In this document: positions 1-9,240 of the stretch, piece by piece | Layout: each line of letters opens with the position of its first letter | Position numbering within the stretch: the first letter of the stretch is position 1 | NCBI GenBank assembly: GCA_040285745.1 | Contig: JAUFOR010000003.1 | Span: 868,001 to 932,000, forward strand | Direction of reading: 5' to 3' | Length of the DNA: 64,000 nucleotides | From: Barthelona sp. PCE | Lineage: Eukaryota > Metamonada: BaSk clade | Translations under genes and position numbers: made by a program | The notes under the pieces: generated by a model | Told to the model about the DNA's origin: nothing | Seen by the model: only the letters and a program-made list of their open reading frames with translations | Database searches by the model: none

Positions 1-503
1 TTTCTCAACCTGTTGTTTGGATCGCAGATGATAACTGTATCTGGTGTGTAGATGTGGAAGCGGCCCCGGTGAGGTTCAAGACAGCTCTTGGTATACACGA
101 TAGAATTGTTACAGCTTCGGAATGGGGTTGTCTTGTTGAAATTGATGACAGTTTTATTTTTTTGAGGCGTACCGCCCAAGACCTAACCTTAGATTTTTCC
201 GTCGTTCACACGTGCTACTCTGCTGCCGTGGGTGTCGCAGCGCTGCTCAGTGATTCTGATGTTTATTTCGTTTCTGCAACAAGCGATGTCGTAATTGGCC
301 CACAACTTCCCCACCTCATGTATGAAAAAGTGGTACTGCTGGCCAGCGGCATTGTCTTTGCGTATACTGGAAGCAGTGTAATTGTCTGTTATGGCGATAG
401 CTTGTATGTTTTGGAAGACTACGTGTATACTGCCATTCACAAAATATCAGATTGTTGCTGCGCCTTAGAAACTGAAGATATTATACGTTTTGTGTCCTTC
501 TAA
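1..503 (+). CDS. 3' end of an unrecognised beta-strand-rich (propeller-like) protein
   Basis: An open frame enters from the left edge (first full codon at base 3) and ends with TAA at 501-503, so the 5' part lies outside the window. About 166 residues are visible. They alternate short hydrophobic strands with acidic or aromatic turns (for example CLVEIDDSFIFL and SDVYFVS), the texture of a WD/RCC1-type beta-propeller blade, but no diagnostic GH/WD or RCC1 signature can be read. No membrane segment or catalytic motif is seen. It resembles in style the proteins at 17.6, 20.3 and 27.9 kb. Function unknown; membership of a common family is inference. Confidence 0.6.
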   Translation, partial: SQPVVWIADDNCIWCVDVEAAPVRFKTALGIHDRIVTASEWGCLVEIDDSFIFLRRTAQDLTLDFSVVHTCYSAAVGVAALLSDSDVYFVSATSDVVIGPQLPHLMYEKVVLLASGIVFAYTGSSVIVCYGDSLYVLEDYVYTAIHKISDCCCALETEDIIRFVSF

Positions 504-955
504 GCATCAAATACAAAGTCAGATTTTTGAGCTTTTTTTTAGAAACCCACTGAAACAGCAATAAAACTGAAACTGAAACTGAAACTGAAAGGGGGTGTTT
601 TTCCACCAAATGATATTGTGCACTGTACAAGTACTATCACAGAAAAAATCTCAGAATAGTAAATAAATTTTTTGAAATCTTGTAATGTTGAGATATATGC
701 TCTTCTGCATGGTAACCGAACTGAAAACTTTATGGTTAGTGATGTCGAAGCTAAAATTTTTAAATCTCACTTCAGTAGGACAAAAGAATTGATTAGGCTC
801 ATGACCACCTTTTTTCCCGATTCCAACTTGCTAAAGAAATGGGTAATCTTTCGTCAAACATCTTTGTTATTTTGAAAAAGTAGGAAAGCATCCCAATTAA
901 AAGTTCCTTGTTTTACGTTTTTCAAACTCTTTTATTCTTATTTTTTACATTTTTG
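504..955. other. Intergenic region with a short ATG-less open stretch
   Basis: The 450-base gap before the antiporter holds an AAACTG microsatellite (564-590) and an open stretch on the + strand (672-875, 67 codons, ends TGA) whose first ATG is 20 codons in. Its composition is mildly protein-like (Leu, Phe, Lys mixture), but no homology is recognised and no intron signal (GTAT donor or CTAAY acceptor) joins it to a neighbour. It could be a decayed gene or chance. The 30 bases before the antiporter ATG are T-rich, as before many genes here. Confidence 0.4.
564..590 (+). repeat. AAACTG hexanucleotide microsatellite
   Basis: Four perfect copies of AAACTG plus a partial AAA, immediately followed by a G5 run, in the intergenic region after the first gene. 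Length is visible in the sequence; function none known. Confidence 0.9.
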
Positions 956-2764
956 ATGTCTGGAACAACAGAAACCTTTATATCTCATCCGCTTGGAATT
1001 CTCACAGTTATTTTATTCGCTATTGGACTTGTGTTTGTCATTTTAGAAGAGATAACACATATTAAGAAGAGTAAGGTCCTCATGGTTACCTCAGGACTGT
1101 CCTGGTTGCTTGTAGCAATCAAATTCGATGGAAAAAAAACAGATGATGGACACTCATGGGTAGCACACTCAATCGAAGAGTATTTAGTGGAATACACCCA
1201 GCTTTTCTTGTTTTTATTAGCAGCAATGACTTTTGTGAACGCAATGAGCTCTCTTGGACTTTTCAATTTTCTCCGTGAGTGGATCATTAACAAACGTCTA
1301 AAGAAGCGCGCTATGTTCTGGCTCACGGGCTGTGCAGCCTTTCTGCTCTCACCCATTGCCGACAACCTGACCACCGCGCTCATACTTGGTGAGACTTTGG
1401 CCAACATTGGTGGTATCGTTACCGGACACCAGTCTGACTCTGATTCTGACTTCATCCACGACCTGGGTATTCCCCAGGAGAAGGTTCAGCAGATATGCAA
1501 GGACTTTGGAATACAATACGAAGGCGAAGAGGACACCTTGTCGGAGGATGATCCTATTGTTCTTGCATTCAGCCCCGGCATCGAGCTTAAGTCTGATGGA
1601 GAAAACTCGCCTAACATCCGTTATGATGCGTCATTCGACTACGAAGCAGGTACCTCTCGTGAGTTCGAGCTGCAGTCTCCGTCACCATCTCTCAGCATCA
1701 GTGTTACTGATTCAAACATGCTTAACCTCAACATCCCCTCTGCACTCCGCAAGTCATCATCATGCCCACCTAACACAATGACGGATCACCTATTCGACAC
1801 TGCGAAGATGAAGACGCTCGAAATGATCAAGGATGAGCGTGCAGCCGATAATAAGTTCGTAGCAGCTGCCATCTCCAACGTCGTCATCGCGGCGAATGCA
1901 GGAGGTGCTTTTTCACCGTTTGGTGACGTTACAACTCTAATGGTATGGCAAGCCCAAAAAGCGTCATTCACAGAGTTTTTCGCACTAATTCTTCCTTCGC
2001 TCGTCAACTGGATCATCCCAGCCTTCTTCATCTCACTAACCATCAAGGGTAAGGCACCACGTCACCAATTACAGAAGGACCCCCACTCACATTTAAAGCC
2101 CGGTTGCCTCGCAGTCACTGTGCTTTTCATCCTCACCATTACTTTCACGATTACGTGCCATAATCTGTTCCATCTCCCCGCATGTATCGGTATGATGTTC
2201 GGCCTCGGTGCCCTGAGTCTTCTATCGTTCTTTATCAAGAAACGCCAGAAGAAGAGAAAGCGTACCATCACTTATGTACTAAAAACAATGGGTTATGAGC
2301 TTGGTGACGAAGAATTCGACGAGGAACTCTTCGAGATGTTCCACAATATCCTTCCTAGGACCGAATGGGACTCTCTCCTATTCTTTTACAGTATCATCAT
2401 GTCTGTTGGCGCTCTCGCAAAGTTTGGGTACTTAGAGGAATTGAGCTCAATGCTGTATGGTGATCTTGGACCCACTTGGGCCAGCATCATATTTGGAATC
2501 GTCAGTGCAGTTATTGACAACATCCCGTGTATGGTTGCTGTTCTTGATATGAATCCTGCTGATATGACGACGACGAAGGACTGGCTTCTCATCACGTTGA
2601 CAACCGGTACCGGCGGTTCGCTGCTGGCGTTCGGTTCAGCTGCTGGTGTTGTTGCAATTTCGGTTAGCCGTGGTGTGTTCTCTATGAAATCGCATTTCAA
2701 ATATTTCCCTGTCATTTTCTTGGGCTACGCTGCGTCAGTTGGCCTTCATTTATTAATAAATTAA
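956..2764 (+). CDS. NhaD-type Na+/H+ antiporter
   Basis: A 602-residue polytopic membrane protein of the NhaD / ion transporter superfamily, which exchanges Na+ (or Li+) for H+. The start is the first in-frame ATG, right after a T-rich tract. About a dozen hydrophobic segments are seen. Family hallmarks are two inverted DN-containing motifs: SPIADNLTTALILG near residue 130 and VSAVIDNIPCMVAVL near 530; NAGGAFSPFGDVTTL (near 310) and a Gly-rich GTGGSLLAFGSAAG near 555 are also typical. Unusually, a hydrophilic, Ser/Asp-rich insert of roughly 140 residues (bases about 1430-1855) separates the first DN motif from the NAGG segment. The membrane it sits in cannot be told. AATAAA lies within the last codons. 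Confidence 0.88.
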   Translation: MSGTTETFISHPLGILTVILFAIGLVFVILEEITHIKKSKVLMVTSGLSWLLVAIKFDGKKTDDGHSWVAHSIEEYLVEYTQLFLFLLAAMTFVNAMSSLGLFNFLREWIINKRLKKRAMFWLTGCAAFLLSPIADNLTTALILGETLANIGGIVTGHQSDSDSDFIHDLGIPQEKVQQICKDFGIQYEGEEDTLSEDDPIVLAFSPGIELKSDGENSPNIRYDASFDYEAGTSREFELQSPSPSLSISVTDSNMLNLNIPSALRKSSSCPPNTMTDHLFDTAKMKTLEMIKDERAADNKFVAAAISNVVIAANAGGAFSPFGDVTTLMVWQAQKASFTEFFALILPSLVNWIIPAFFISLTIKGKAPRHQLQKDPHSHLKPGCLAVTVLFILTITFTITCHNLFHLPACIGMMFGLGALSLLSFFIKKRQKKRKRTITYVLKTMGYELGDEEFDEELFEMFHNILPRTEWDSLLFFYSIIMSVGALAKFGYLEELSSMLYGDLGPTWASIIFGIVSAVIDNIPCMVAVLDMNPADMTTTKDWLLITLTTGTGGSLLAFGSAAGVVAISVSRGVFSMKSHFKYFPVIFLGYAASVGLHLLIN

Positions 2765-2854
2765 GCATTTGTAAGACAATTAATGAAGTTCTTGTATTTT
2801 TAGTCTTTCCCTTTTCAGCTTTTCATCTGAAGCAACATCTTCAAAACTACAGAA

Positions 2855-4234
2855 ATGCAAACATTTTGGTATATTGCAGGAGCTATGGTTCTCCTAATGT
2901 TAACACTGTTTTGCACATCATCAGCTATGCCTATTGAAGTCTACGCTATGATGCCTCTAGATATGGTCAATGCCGACGGTTCCCTCAAGTATTCAGAAGA
3001 AGAGGTTGATCGTTGGTTCGCCAAGCTCGCCACCGCTCAACACGGCGATGCATCTAGTGGTATGATGATCGACGTTTGTTGGGGCCTCATTGAGAACGAC
3101 AGACCTAAGAAGTATAACGAAGCTGTGCTTGCAGGATATGATAAGATTTTCTCCATTGCAGAGAAAAACATGATCCCTATTCAAATCGTCCTTTCTACTC
3201 ATAAAATTGGTGGAAACGTAGGTGATAGTCTCGAAATCCCCCTCCCTCCGTTTGTAACCAAGCACCAGGATAAGGAAAACCTGTTCTACGTTGACATTTT
3301 AGGCAGTACTTCCGAAGACTTTATATCATGGGCATACAACAATAAGCCCATCGACTCTCTGGGAAGAACACCCCTCGATATGTACCAGGACTACGCCAAT
3401 TTGATCAACGACCGCTTTGTGTCCAAGTACAACATTATAGACATTGCCATTAGTGTAGGCCCCGCTTCTGAGCTACGTTACCCCAGTTACCAGCTGAACA
3501 AAGGCTGGGACTTCCCGGGTGTTGGCTCATACTGCGCGTACTCGGATCTAATGAAGGAGGATCTCAAGAGCTATGCCGCTGCACATGGTGTCTATGATCT
3601 TAACCTTGAAGATCTCGGCCTCTCTAACTACAATGATTACATCTCCGACCCAACCTTTTACTCTGAGGGTAAGTACCTCTCCCAAAACGGTGAGATCTTC
3701 CTGAAGTGGTACTTCAACCGTCTGGTGGAGCACGGTGAGGCCATCATCAAGCGCGTTGCTCCAGTCTTCCCCAACCATGTGGCCAAGCACGTAAAGGTGA
3801 GCGGAATTCACTGGTTCGCAAAGGAGGGAGTCATCCATGGTGCCGAAATGGCTGCAGGTTACATCCGCGTCGACGATTGGAATTTTAATCCTTACGCAGA
3901 GATTGCTGAGATGTTGTCCAGGAATGACGTCAACCTAGCCTTTACTTGTGCTGAAATGCGGGATTATGAACAACCAGAATACGCCCTTAGTTCCCCCGAG
4001 AATCTTGTCCGTCTCGTTCAGGCGTCCGCCGATGAGGCAGCTGCCATGAGCATTGGCGTGGAGAATGCCTTACAGAGATTCGATCAGTCAGCTTTCGATA
4101 CAGTCTTCCAACATGTAACTCGTAATCCTCAGATGAGAAGTGTTACATGGTTACGCTGGGGCGATGATATGGAGCAGGATGATAACTTCAACCGCTACAA
4201 GAACTTCATCAAGAGGCTGGGAGATCAAATCTAG
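2855..4234 (+). CDS. Secreted beta-amylase (glycoside hydrolase family 14)
   Basis: This 459-residue enzyme hydrolyses alpha-1,4-glucans from the non-reducing end to maltose. An N-terminal hydrophobic signal peptide (about residues 1-24, ending near SSA) implies secretion or a lumenal location. GH14 landmarks are present: MIDVCWG (substrate-loop Asp), GPASELRYPSY with the acid Glu, FTCAEMRDYEQP with the base Glu, and the late LRWGDDM. Length matches the family catalytic domain; no starch-binding domain follows. The TAG stop overlaps AGTAAA, a candidate polyadenylation signal. A starch- or glycogen-degrading secreted enzyme fits a phagotrophic or osmotrophic protist (inference). Confidence 0.93.
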   Translation: MQTFWYIAGAMVLLMLTLFCTSSAMPIEVYAMMPLDMVNADGSLKYSEEEVDRWFAKLATAQHGDASSGMMIDVCWGLIENDRPKKYNEAVLAGYDKIFSIAEKNMIPIQIVLSTHKIGGNVGDSLEIPLPPFVTKHQDKENLFYVDILGSTSEDFISWAYNNKPIDSLGRTPLDMYQDYANLINDRFVSKYNIIDIAISVGPASELRYPSYQLNKGWDFPGVGSYCAYSDLMKEDLKSYAAAHGVYDLNLEDLGLSNYNDYISDPTFYSEGKYLSQNGEIFLKWYFNRLVEHGEAIIKRVAPVFPNHVAKHVKVSGIHWFAKEGVIHGAEMAAGYIRVDDWNFNPYAEIAEMLSRNDVNLAFTCAEMRDYEQPEYALSSPENLVRLVQASADEAAAMSIGVENALQRFDQSAFDTVFQHVTRNPQMRSVTWLRWGDDMEQDDNFNRYKNFIKRLGDQI

Positions 4235-4243
4235 TAAATGAAA

Positions 4244-4462
4244 CTACTCTTTTTGTTCCTTTAACAAGAATACCGATCTTAGATTCCTTAAGAGTATCGC
4301 AAAGTCCTTCTTTAGACGATCTGTGTGTTCTCTGTATTCATCCATGCACTTTTTTGCCTCAGGAAATGTGTCAGAAATTTGCATATTTTCATAAAATCCG
4401 CTAGAGAGATCAAACAATCTTAAGAACTCGTTCTGGAAATCGATAACGCTTGCCTGTGACAT
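4244..4462 (-). CDS. Small helical protein, unknown
   Basis: A 72-residue frame with a normal ATG, placed tail-to-tail with the beta-amylase gene (9 bases apart) and head-to-head with the kinase gene. The sequence is rich in Glu, Lys, Leu and Arg and predicts one or two amphipathic helices (MDEYREHTDRLKKDF region), the texture of a small subunit of a helical complex such as Mediator or BLOC. No family is recognised. Placement in an otherwise empty gap, a normal start and protein-like composition support a real gene, but its short length leaves doubt. Confidence 0.45.
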   Translation of the reverse strand: MSQASVIDFQNEFLRLFDLSSGFYENMQISDTFPEAKKCMDEYREHTDRLKKDFAILLRNLRSVFLLKEQKE

Positions 4463-4646
4463 TAAAAAGTCTTAGAAAAATGTAGAAATACTGAAAACTT
4501 GGAAGGCAAATCGAAAGGTTGCTTCATTCTTCTTTTTAGAATCATATTAGTGCCATGTGAGGAGTATCTCACCCAGAAGTAAGGGTTGCCAAGCAAAAAA
4601 CATATATTTAAGATATTTACTATTATCTCAACACAGCAAGTTTAAA

Positions 4647-5327
4647 ATGAGCAAAAGAGAGTTGAAACCATTCGAAAACGTCTTCATTAGCGTTGCTGGC
4701 CTAATTGGAGCTGGAAAGTCAACCCTTTGTACAGAACTTTCTAAGGTTATGAACGGAAAAGCTTTTTATGAACCTTTAGAGGAGGAAAACCCTTACCTTG
4801 AGCTTTTTTATGCAGACATTCCCAAGTACTCTTTTCCAATGCAAATTGCCCTGCTTACAAGACGATTTGCTCAACATCAACACATTATCTGGTCTTCTTC
4901 AATGAAAACCGGTTTCTACATCAACGACAGAAGTATTTATGAAGACAGCGTCTTTGCTAAGATGCTTCGGGATAGTGGCGCAATGAGTGAACTTGATTAT
5001 AACACTTACTGCGAGTTATTCACCCAGATGTCAAATTTCATGCGCAAACCCAACGTCCTTGTGTACCTAGACGTAACCCCTGAGGAATCAATGGAAAGAA
5101 TTCGCGCTAGAAGCAGAGACTGTGAGACTGGAATATCTTTAGAGTATCTACAAAATTTACACAAAGCCTATGAGGAGTTCATTGAGGACATTAGCTTTGC
5201 TATCCCTGTCATTCGCGTTAGATGGGATAAGTTTAGAGACGCAAGCGAAACAGCAAAAGCTATCAAAGATCAATACGAACAGATTGCAAATGTACGCGTT
5301 GCAGTTTTTGATCAAGAGGAAGAATAA
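4647..5327 (+). CDS. Deoxynucleoside kinase (dCK/dGK/TK2 family)
   Basis: A 226-residue cytosolic nucleotide-salvage kinase that phosphorylates deoxynucleosides at the 5' position using a nucleoside triphosphate. Start chosen at ATG 4647 (MSKREL), because upstream codons are low quality and the P-loop GLIGAGKST then lies near residue 17 as in the family. The DRSIYEDS segment corresponds to the ERS motif, and the LID region RIRARSRDCETGISLEYL carries the expected arginines. Substrate preference cannot be read. Purine and pyrimidine salvage is typical of anaerobic protists lacking de novo synthesis. The stop codon overlaps AATAAA. Confidence 0.9.
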   Translation: MSKRELKPFENVFISVAGLIGAGKSTLCTELSKVMNGKAFYEPLEEENPYLELFYADIPKYSFPMQIALLTRRFAQHQHIIWSSSMKTGFYINDRSIYEDSVFAKMLRDSGAMSELDYNTYCELFTQMSNFMRKPNVLVYLDVTPEESMERIRARSRDCETGISLEYLQNLHKAYEEFIEDISFAIPVIRVRWDKFRDASETAKAIKDQYEQIANVRVAVFDQEEE

Positions 5328-5341
5328 ACCAGATTTTACAA

Positions 5342-6094
5342 TTAACTCTCATCCTTTGGCTCAGGCTCAGCATCATCAACATTCGACTGCCTCTTCCTCA
5401 TAACATAAACATAAAAATAGGAAGATGGATTAGACGGATCATCTGTGGCGAGGGCCTTGGGGATCGTCTTGGTCTCTGTTGTCCAGTTTAAGCCATGACG
5501 AGAGAAGTGATCCAGTCGGGAATCAGGTGTTCCATAAGAAATGCAAATAAAGACGCCACCGGGCTTCAGGACACGCTGGACCTCCTTGTTCATGAGGTAG
5601 GCATTGTCAAATGACTCACGTCCACATAATAATGCATCCAGAGTAGCTTTATCGACTACAACATCGAAACTCTCGTCATCGAATGTCATGCGGCGGGTAT
5701 CCATCACCTGGAAAGTAAGCTCAGGCTGATCAGCATACTTTTGCTGCATCTGATGAACCACAGTTTCTGAGATATCAATGTTTGTAACGTTTTTGTAGCC
5801 GTCATCATATAGTTGTGTTGCCATACGGGAGTTACCACATCCCACATGCAGAATTTTTGAGCCTGAGGACAAATAAGGTCTCAAAATATCTGCGCAGTTG
5901 ACTAAAGTGCAATACCAGTCAAAATTGGAACTAGAATCCTTCTGATAACGCTAAATGTAAGTAGATGTATAAGAATAATACTTTAGATGTCGTTCATTGC
6001 GAAGAAATTTGAACATAACTCACAAAATGAACGCATCCATACTAACTATAAGACATACTTCCTCCCAATAAGCAGGTTTTCCGTACTCTGGCAT
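5342..6094 (-). CDS. Class I SAM methyltransferase (METTL13 / EEF1AKMT4-like), two exons
   Basis: Two exons: 6094-6059 and 5950-5342, joined over a 108-nt intron, giving 214 residues. Exon 1 encodes MPEYGKPAYWEE and exon 2 resumes with RYQKDSSSNFDWY, recreating the YG..YW..RY....FDWY start of this family that is missing without splicing. The SAM-binding motif I is ILHVGCGNSRM, followed by an acidic post-I (NIDIS) and motif FDVVVDKATLDALLC. Relatives methylate lysines of elongation factor 1A or other proteins; the substrate here is unknown. It ends 14 bases from the kinase stop codon (tail-to-tail). Intron phase 0. Confidence 0.85.
5951..6058 (-). other. Spliceosomal intron in the methyltransferase gene
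   Basis: Read on the minus strand it begins GTATGT and ends CTTACATTTAG, the same fused branch-point and acceptor layout as the other introns here. Removal restores a conserved N-terminus in frame. At 108 nt it is the longest intron seen. Confidence 0.85.
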
Positions 6095-6319
6095 CTAATA
6101 TTCGTGTAAAACAAGAGAAAGAGTTGAAATTCACAATAACACTTTATTCAGTTAGTTAGCCTTCATCGCTTCCTTTAATTGGTGTTAATGTAGTAAATTG
6201 TACTCATTTGCCACATTTTAAAAAGAAAATTCTTTTAGTCTGTAAACATCCAAACATTTTTTCTTTTCCACAGCCGATATTTCATAAAACATCCGATAAC
6301 ATTTACTGGTTATTGTTAT

Positions 6320-7921
6320 TTATTCCATTTTAAATGTACCACACTTATTTAAAAGATCATTGTAAAGATTTGTAGTTTTAGCGTTATGAGTAAATGTCTT
6401 ACAACGTTCTGTAACCCACTGTTCCAACTTGGAGCCGAAATCTGCCTCCTTTATCCTTCCATAACAGGCGGGGACGTCATCAAACGCAAGACCGGCGAGT
6501 ATTACACCAAGCACGTATTCAGAGTGTTGTTTAGGAGCAAACCCCATAATTTGCGAGAACGACTGGACCTTTCCGTGACAACCGTCAATGTAAAACAAAG
6601 AAAGAAGCACACCATCGGCCACGTCCTTCCTAAACCAACTGAACTCATCAAGGTACATCACAACTTTCCGTGTCTCCTCGAATACTTCTCCATAGTATGC
6701 CTCGTTGGTGATGCCGTGGAGACATGCAGCGAGACGGAGCATAGTTTGCCTGGGTATCCTTTTGAGAGCCTCAGGATGAGAAGCGACAACCTTATGGATC
6801 ATATGAACAACCATAAAGTCTATGAAGGGAACTGATGAAACTCCAAGAGCTCCCAGTGGCATAATTACTAAGTGATCAAGCTCAGGTACCAGTTTCTCAA
6901 CAACAGCAAGTCTACGGACTATTTCATCCATTTGGACATCGGGTATGACTCTCAAGAACTCGTAGATACGACCCATCAATGTGATATGGTCCTTGTAGCA
7001 CTCAAACATGCGAATGTACATATCCACGTTTTTGCTTTGTTCTGGCGGAATACCATTAGGTGGTACAGGGCACGAGAGTGGGCAGAGACGGGAAAACACA
7101 GTCATCAACGCCAAAAGATTGGAAAAACAGTAAAAATAAATCGACTCAGAGCTACCCCACAAATCTTCCAGAAAATTTGATTTCTTCTCAAAAAGTTTGA
7201 TAATAATCAATAGGAGCTCCTTGAGCACGTTGACGGCCGCAGAAGAGTGTGCAATAGTATCCTTGCAATGAAAAAGCGTAAATAACGTGTTGAATGATGC
7301 AGCTGGTAAGAAAAAATTCACGGGTAATGCAGTAAAAAAGGGATCGATACCTGTGGGGACGCGAAGACCAATGGGGAAGACGACGTTGCAAGCGTTCATA
7401 ATAAGGTTCAAACAAAAAACCTCAGACATCTCCTCAGTACATTGCACTGCCATATCAATAACTTCTAATTCATCAATCACACGCTGAAAGCTGTCTGTTT
7501 CGCCACTGCTGAAGTTGACAACCAAAACTGAGGATAAATGGAATGCGAGTAAGAGCAAACTAAGTAAACCGGAATTCATCTGCTCGGCAACGCTTTTAAT
7601 GCTAATGAGTTGTTCAAACGTGAATGCCTCGGCGTAGAACAAGCACATGACATTAGCCCAACAATCATTAAAAAGAAAATTTCCCATAAATTCATCAAGT
7701 GCCGTTTTAGAACCCTCCTGTGCAAATTTCTGCAAAGTCAGTACGAAAAGTTCAGGAAATGTGGCGCTACTAAGGAATTTCTCTGATGTAAAGTCCAATT
7801 CTGCAAACAAAATTGGCAAATCTTTACCATCAAACAGATTTTCGAAGCTTTTAAAGACTTCGTTGAACACAGGCTCGATTTCCTTGTCGATAGCCTCCAG
7901 AAATCCAGTGTTAATGCTCAT
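6320..7921 (-). CDS. Unknown alpha-helical protein
   Basis: A 533-residue protein with a clean ATG (67 bases head-to-head from the IQ-motif gene). It is dominated by hydrophobic helices without true membrane character (Leu/Val/Phe-rich helices with regular polar faces), suggesting an alpha-solenoid of ARM or HEAT type. No catalytic motif, signal peptide or recognised domain is seen. The TAA stop overlaps AATAAA. Not recognised; could be a scaffold such as a phosphatase regulatory or trafficking subunit, but there is no direct support. Confidence 0.75.
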   Translation of the reverse strand: MSINTGFLEAIDKEIEPVFNEVFKSFENLFDGKDLPILFAELDFTSEKFLSSATFPELFVLTLQKFAQEGSKTALDEFMGNFLFNDCWANVMCLFYAEAFTFEQLISIKSVAEQMNSGLLSLLLLAFHLSSVLVVNFSSGETDSFQRVIDELEVIDMAVQCTEEMSEVFCLNLIMNACNVVFPIGLRVPTGIDPFFTALPVNFFLPAASFNTLFTLFHCKDTIAHSSAAVNVLKELLLIIIKLFEKKSNFLEDLWGSSESIYFYCFSNLLALMTVFSRLCPLSCPVPPNGIPPEQSKNVDMYIRMFECYKDHITLMGRIYEFLRVIPDVQMDEIVRRLAVVEKLVPELDHLVIMPLGALGVSSVPFIDFMVVHMIHKVVASHPEALKRIPRQTMLRLAACLHGITNEAYYGEVFEETRKVVMYLDEFSWFRKDVADGVLLSLFYIDGCHGKVQSFSQIMGFAPKQHSEYVLGVILAGLAFDDVPACYGRIKEADFGSKLEQWVTERCKTFTHNAKTTNLYNDLLNKCGTFKME

Positions 7922-7988
7922 GAAATTACGAAAGAGGATAGAATCGCTGAAGTAAGTTGTGTTTTGACAAATTCATCCCTTTACAAAC

Positions 7989-9239
7989 ATGACAGATGTA
8001 AAAATGTCATTTGCGTCTGATGCAGTTGAGAGGTTTATCCTAAATCTCACGCCGGAGCAACAAGTCAAACGTTTTAAACTTATGCCAGAATCGCCGTTAA
8101 CGATGAATATTGCTGCTACCATGATACAAAGAGTATACAGGGGCTATGCTATTCGCAAAAAATTCCGGAAAGGTACGTTAAACAATCCTGAAAAAATTAA
8201 GGTTGATCCAGAGGATATTGAACCCGAACCAGTTAAAGAAACAGAGACAGTTGAGCGGGCACCGACCAACCCCAACCTTCTTATGGAAAAATTCGTCAAC
8301 TTCCGATCAAACACATCTGAGAGTTTTATTGACACGCCGAGAGATCAATTTCGATCTTTCTGCGCGACAGTAATCCAGAGCACATGGCGTGGGTATCGCG
8401 TCCGTAAGGGGTTGCGTTATTTAAATGTGGTTTTCCGATCATGTGTTGCCTTGATTGAAAGCTTCTGGCTGAAACATGGCACAAAAACACCATGTAATCT
8501 CGACCCGGAGACCAGGGCAGCCATCACAATCCAGCGTGCTTGGCGAGCGTACTCTAATAGACGTATTTTTCAGTACTATAAGGTGCTTCTCAGCGGTCAT
8601 TCCGACGTGTCACCTCGCGAACTTCTTATGTACATTAACCCCCGCGAGGCCGAGCTTCTTGACGGTTCCACCAAGGCATTTGTTAGATTTCGTCTTGTTG
8701 GGTGGCCTCCGACAGTTTGGTATAAGATATTCACTGCTGGTGCAATTTGTGATGTTGGAGCTTTTGCCCCTCGAGACTATACAGACCCGGAAGCGAACTG
8801 GTACCAGCGGATGACAAACAATAACTGGCGGCCGGTGGACGAGAGCTTCATGTATGTTGCTGGAAGAGAGCATGGGCTGGAAACACCGTGGGACAAGGTG
8901 CGGGAGCGGGAGAAGATGGCTCAAACTAAGAAGATGCGCACGTTCTACCACCACAACAAGACACAGAGACAGAAAACAGAGAAGAAGAAGAGAAAGGAAA
9001 AACGGCAACAATGGATGGAGATGCTCTACACAAATGTTCTAAAGGATGAAGCGAAGGTCAAGCGAGATGAGCCCGTCAGCGCAAGTACGAGCGTGGCAAG
9101 TAGCGTGGAGGAAGTTGTTGACCTGGATGCAATAGATCTTGACGAAAACATGGAGGATCTGCTGGATTGGACAGAAAACCTTGACTTCGAGGCATACCAG
9201 CAGGAATGGGAAATGACAGCAGTGAGCGCAATCCAATGA
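7989..9239 (+). CDS. IQ-motif protein resembling the C11orf65/MFI family
   Basis: A 416-residue protein with three IQ calmodulin-binding motifs: MIQRVYRGYAIRKKF (residue about 42), VIQSTWRGYRVRKGL (about 128) and TIQRAWRAYSNRRIF (about 178). They are followed by a conserved block, LLMYINPREAELLDGST and FRLVGWPPTVWYKIFT, then a PRDYT segment and a later NNWRPV. As I remember it, this order matches the poorly characterised C11orf65/MFI family of animals and flagellates. A Lys/Arg-rich coiled segment and acidic tail end the protein. The gene lies one base from the UFL1 stop codon, tail-to-tail. Likely calmodulin or centrin binding. Confidence 0.75.
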   Translation: MTDVKMSFASDAVERFILNLTPEQQVKRFKLMPESPLTMNIAATMIQRVYRGYAIRKKFRKGTLNNPEKIKVDPEDIEPEPVKETETVERAPTNPNLLMEKFVNFRSNTSESFIDTPRDQFRSFCATVIQSTWRGYRVRKGLRYLNVVFRSCVALIESFWLKHGTKTPCNLDPETRAAITIQRAWRAYSNRRIFQYYKVLLSGHSDVSPRELLMYINPREAELLDGSTKAFVRFRLVGWPPTVWYKIFTAGAICDVGAFAPRDYTDPEANWYQRMTNNNWRPVDESFMYVAGREHGLETPWDKVREREKMAQTKKMRTFYHHNKTQRQKTEKKKRKEKRQQWMEMLYTNVLKDEAKVKRDEPVSASTSVASSVEEVVDLDAIDLDENMEDLLDWTENLDFEAYQQEWEMTAVSAIQ

Positions 9240-9240
9240 T

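Noticed and set aside
185-196. CTAACCTTAG as an intron acceptor in the first gene
   Set aside because: It lies in an open frame, with one base less spacing than the true acceptors and no GTAT donor in register.
672-875. 67-codon open stretch as a gene
   Set aside because: First ATG is internal, no splice signal and no recognised homology; kept only as a note in the gap.
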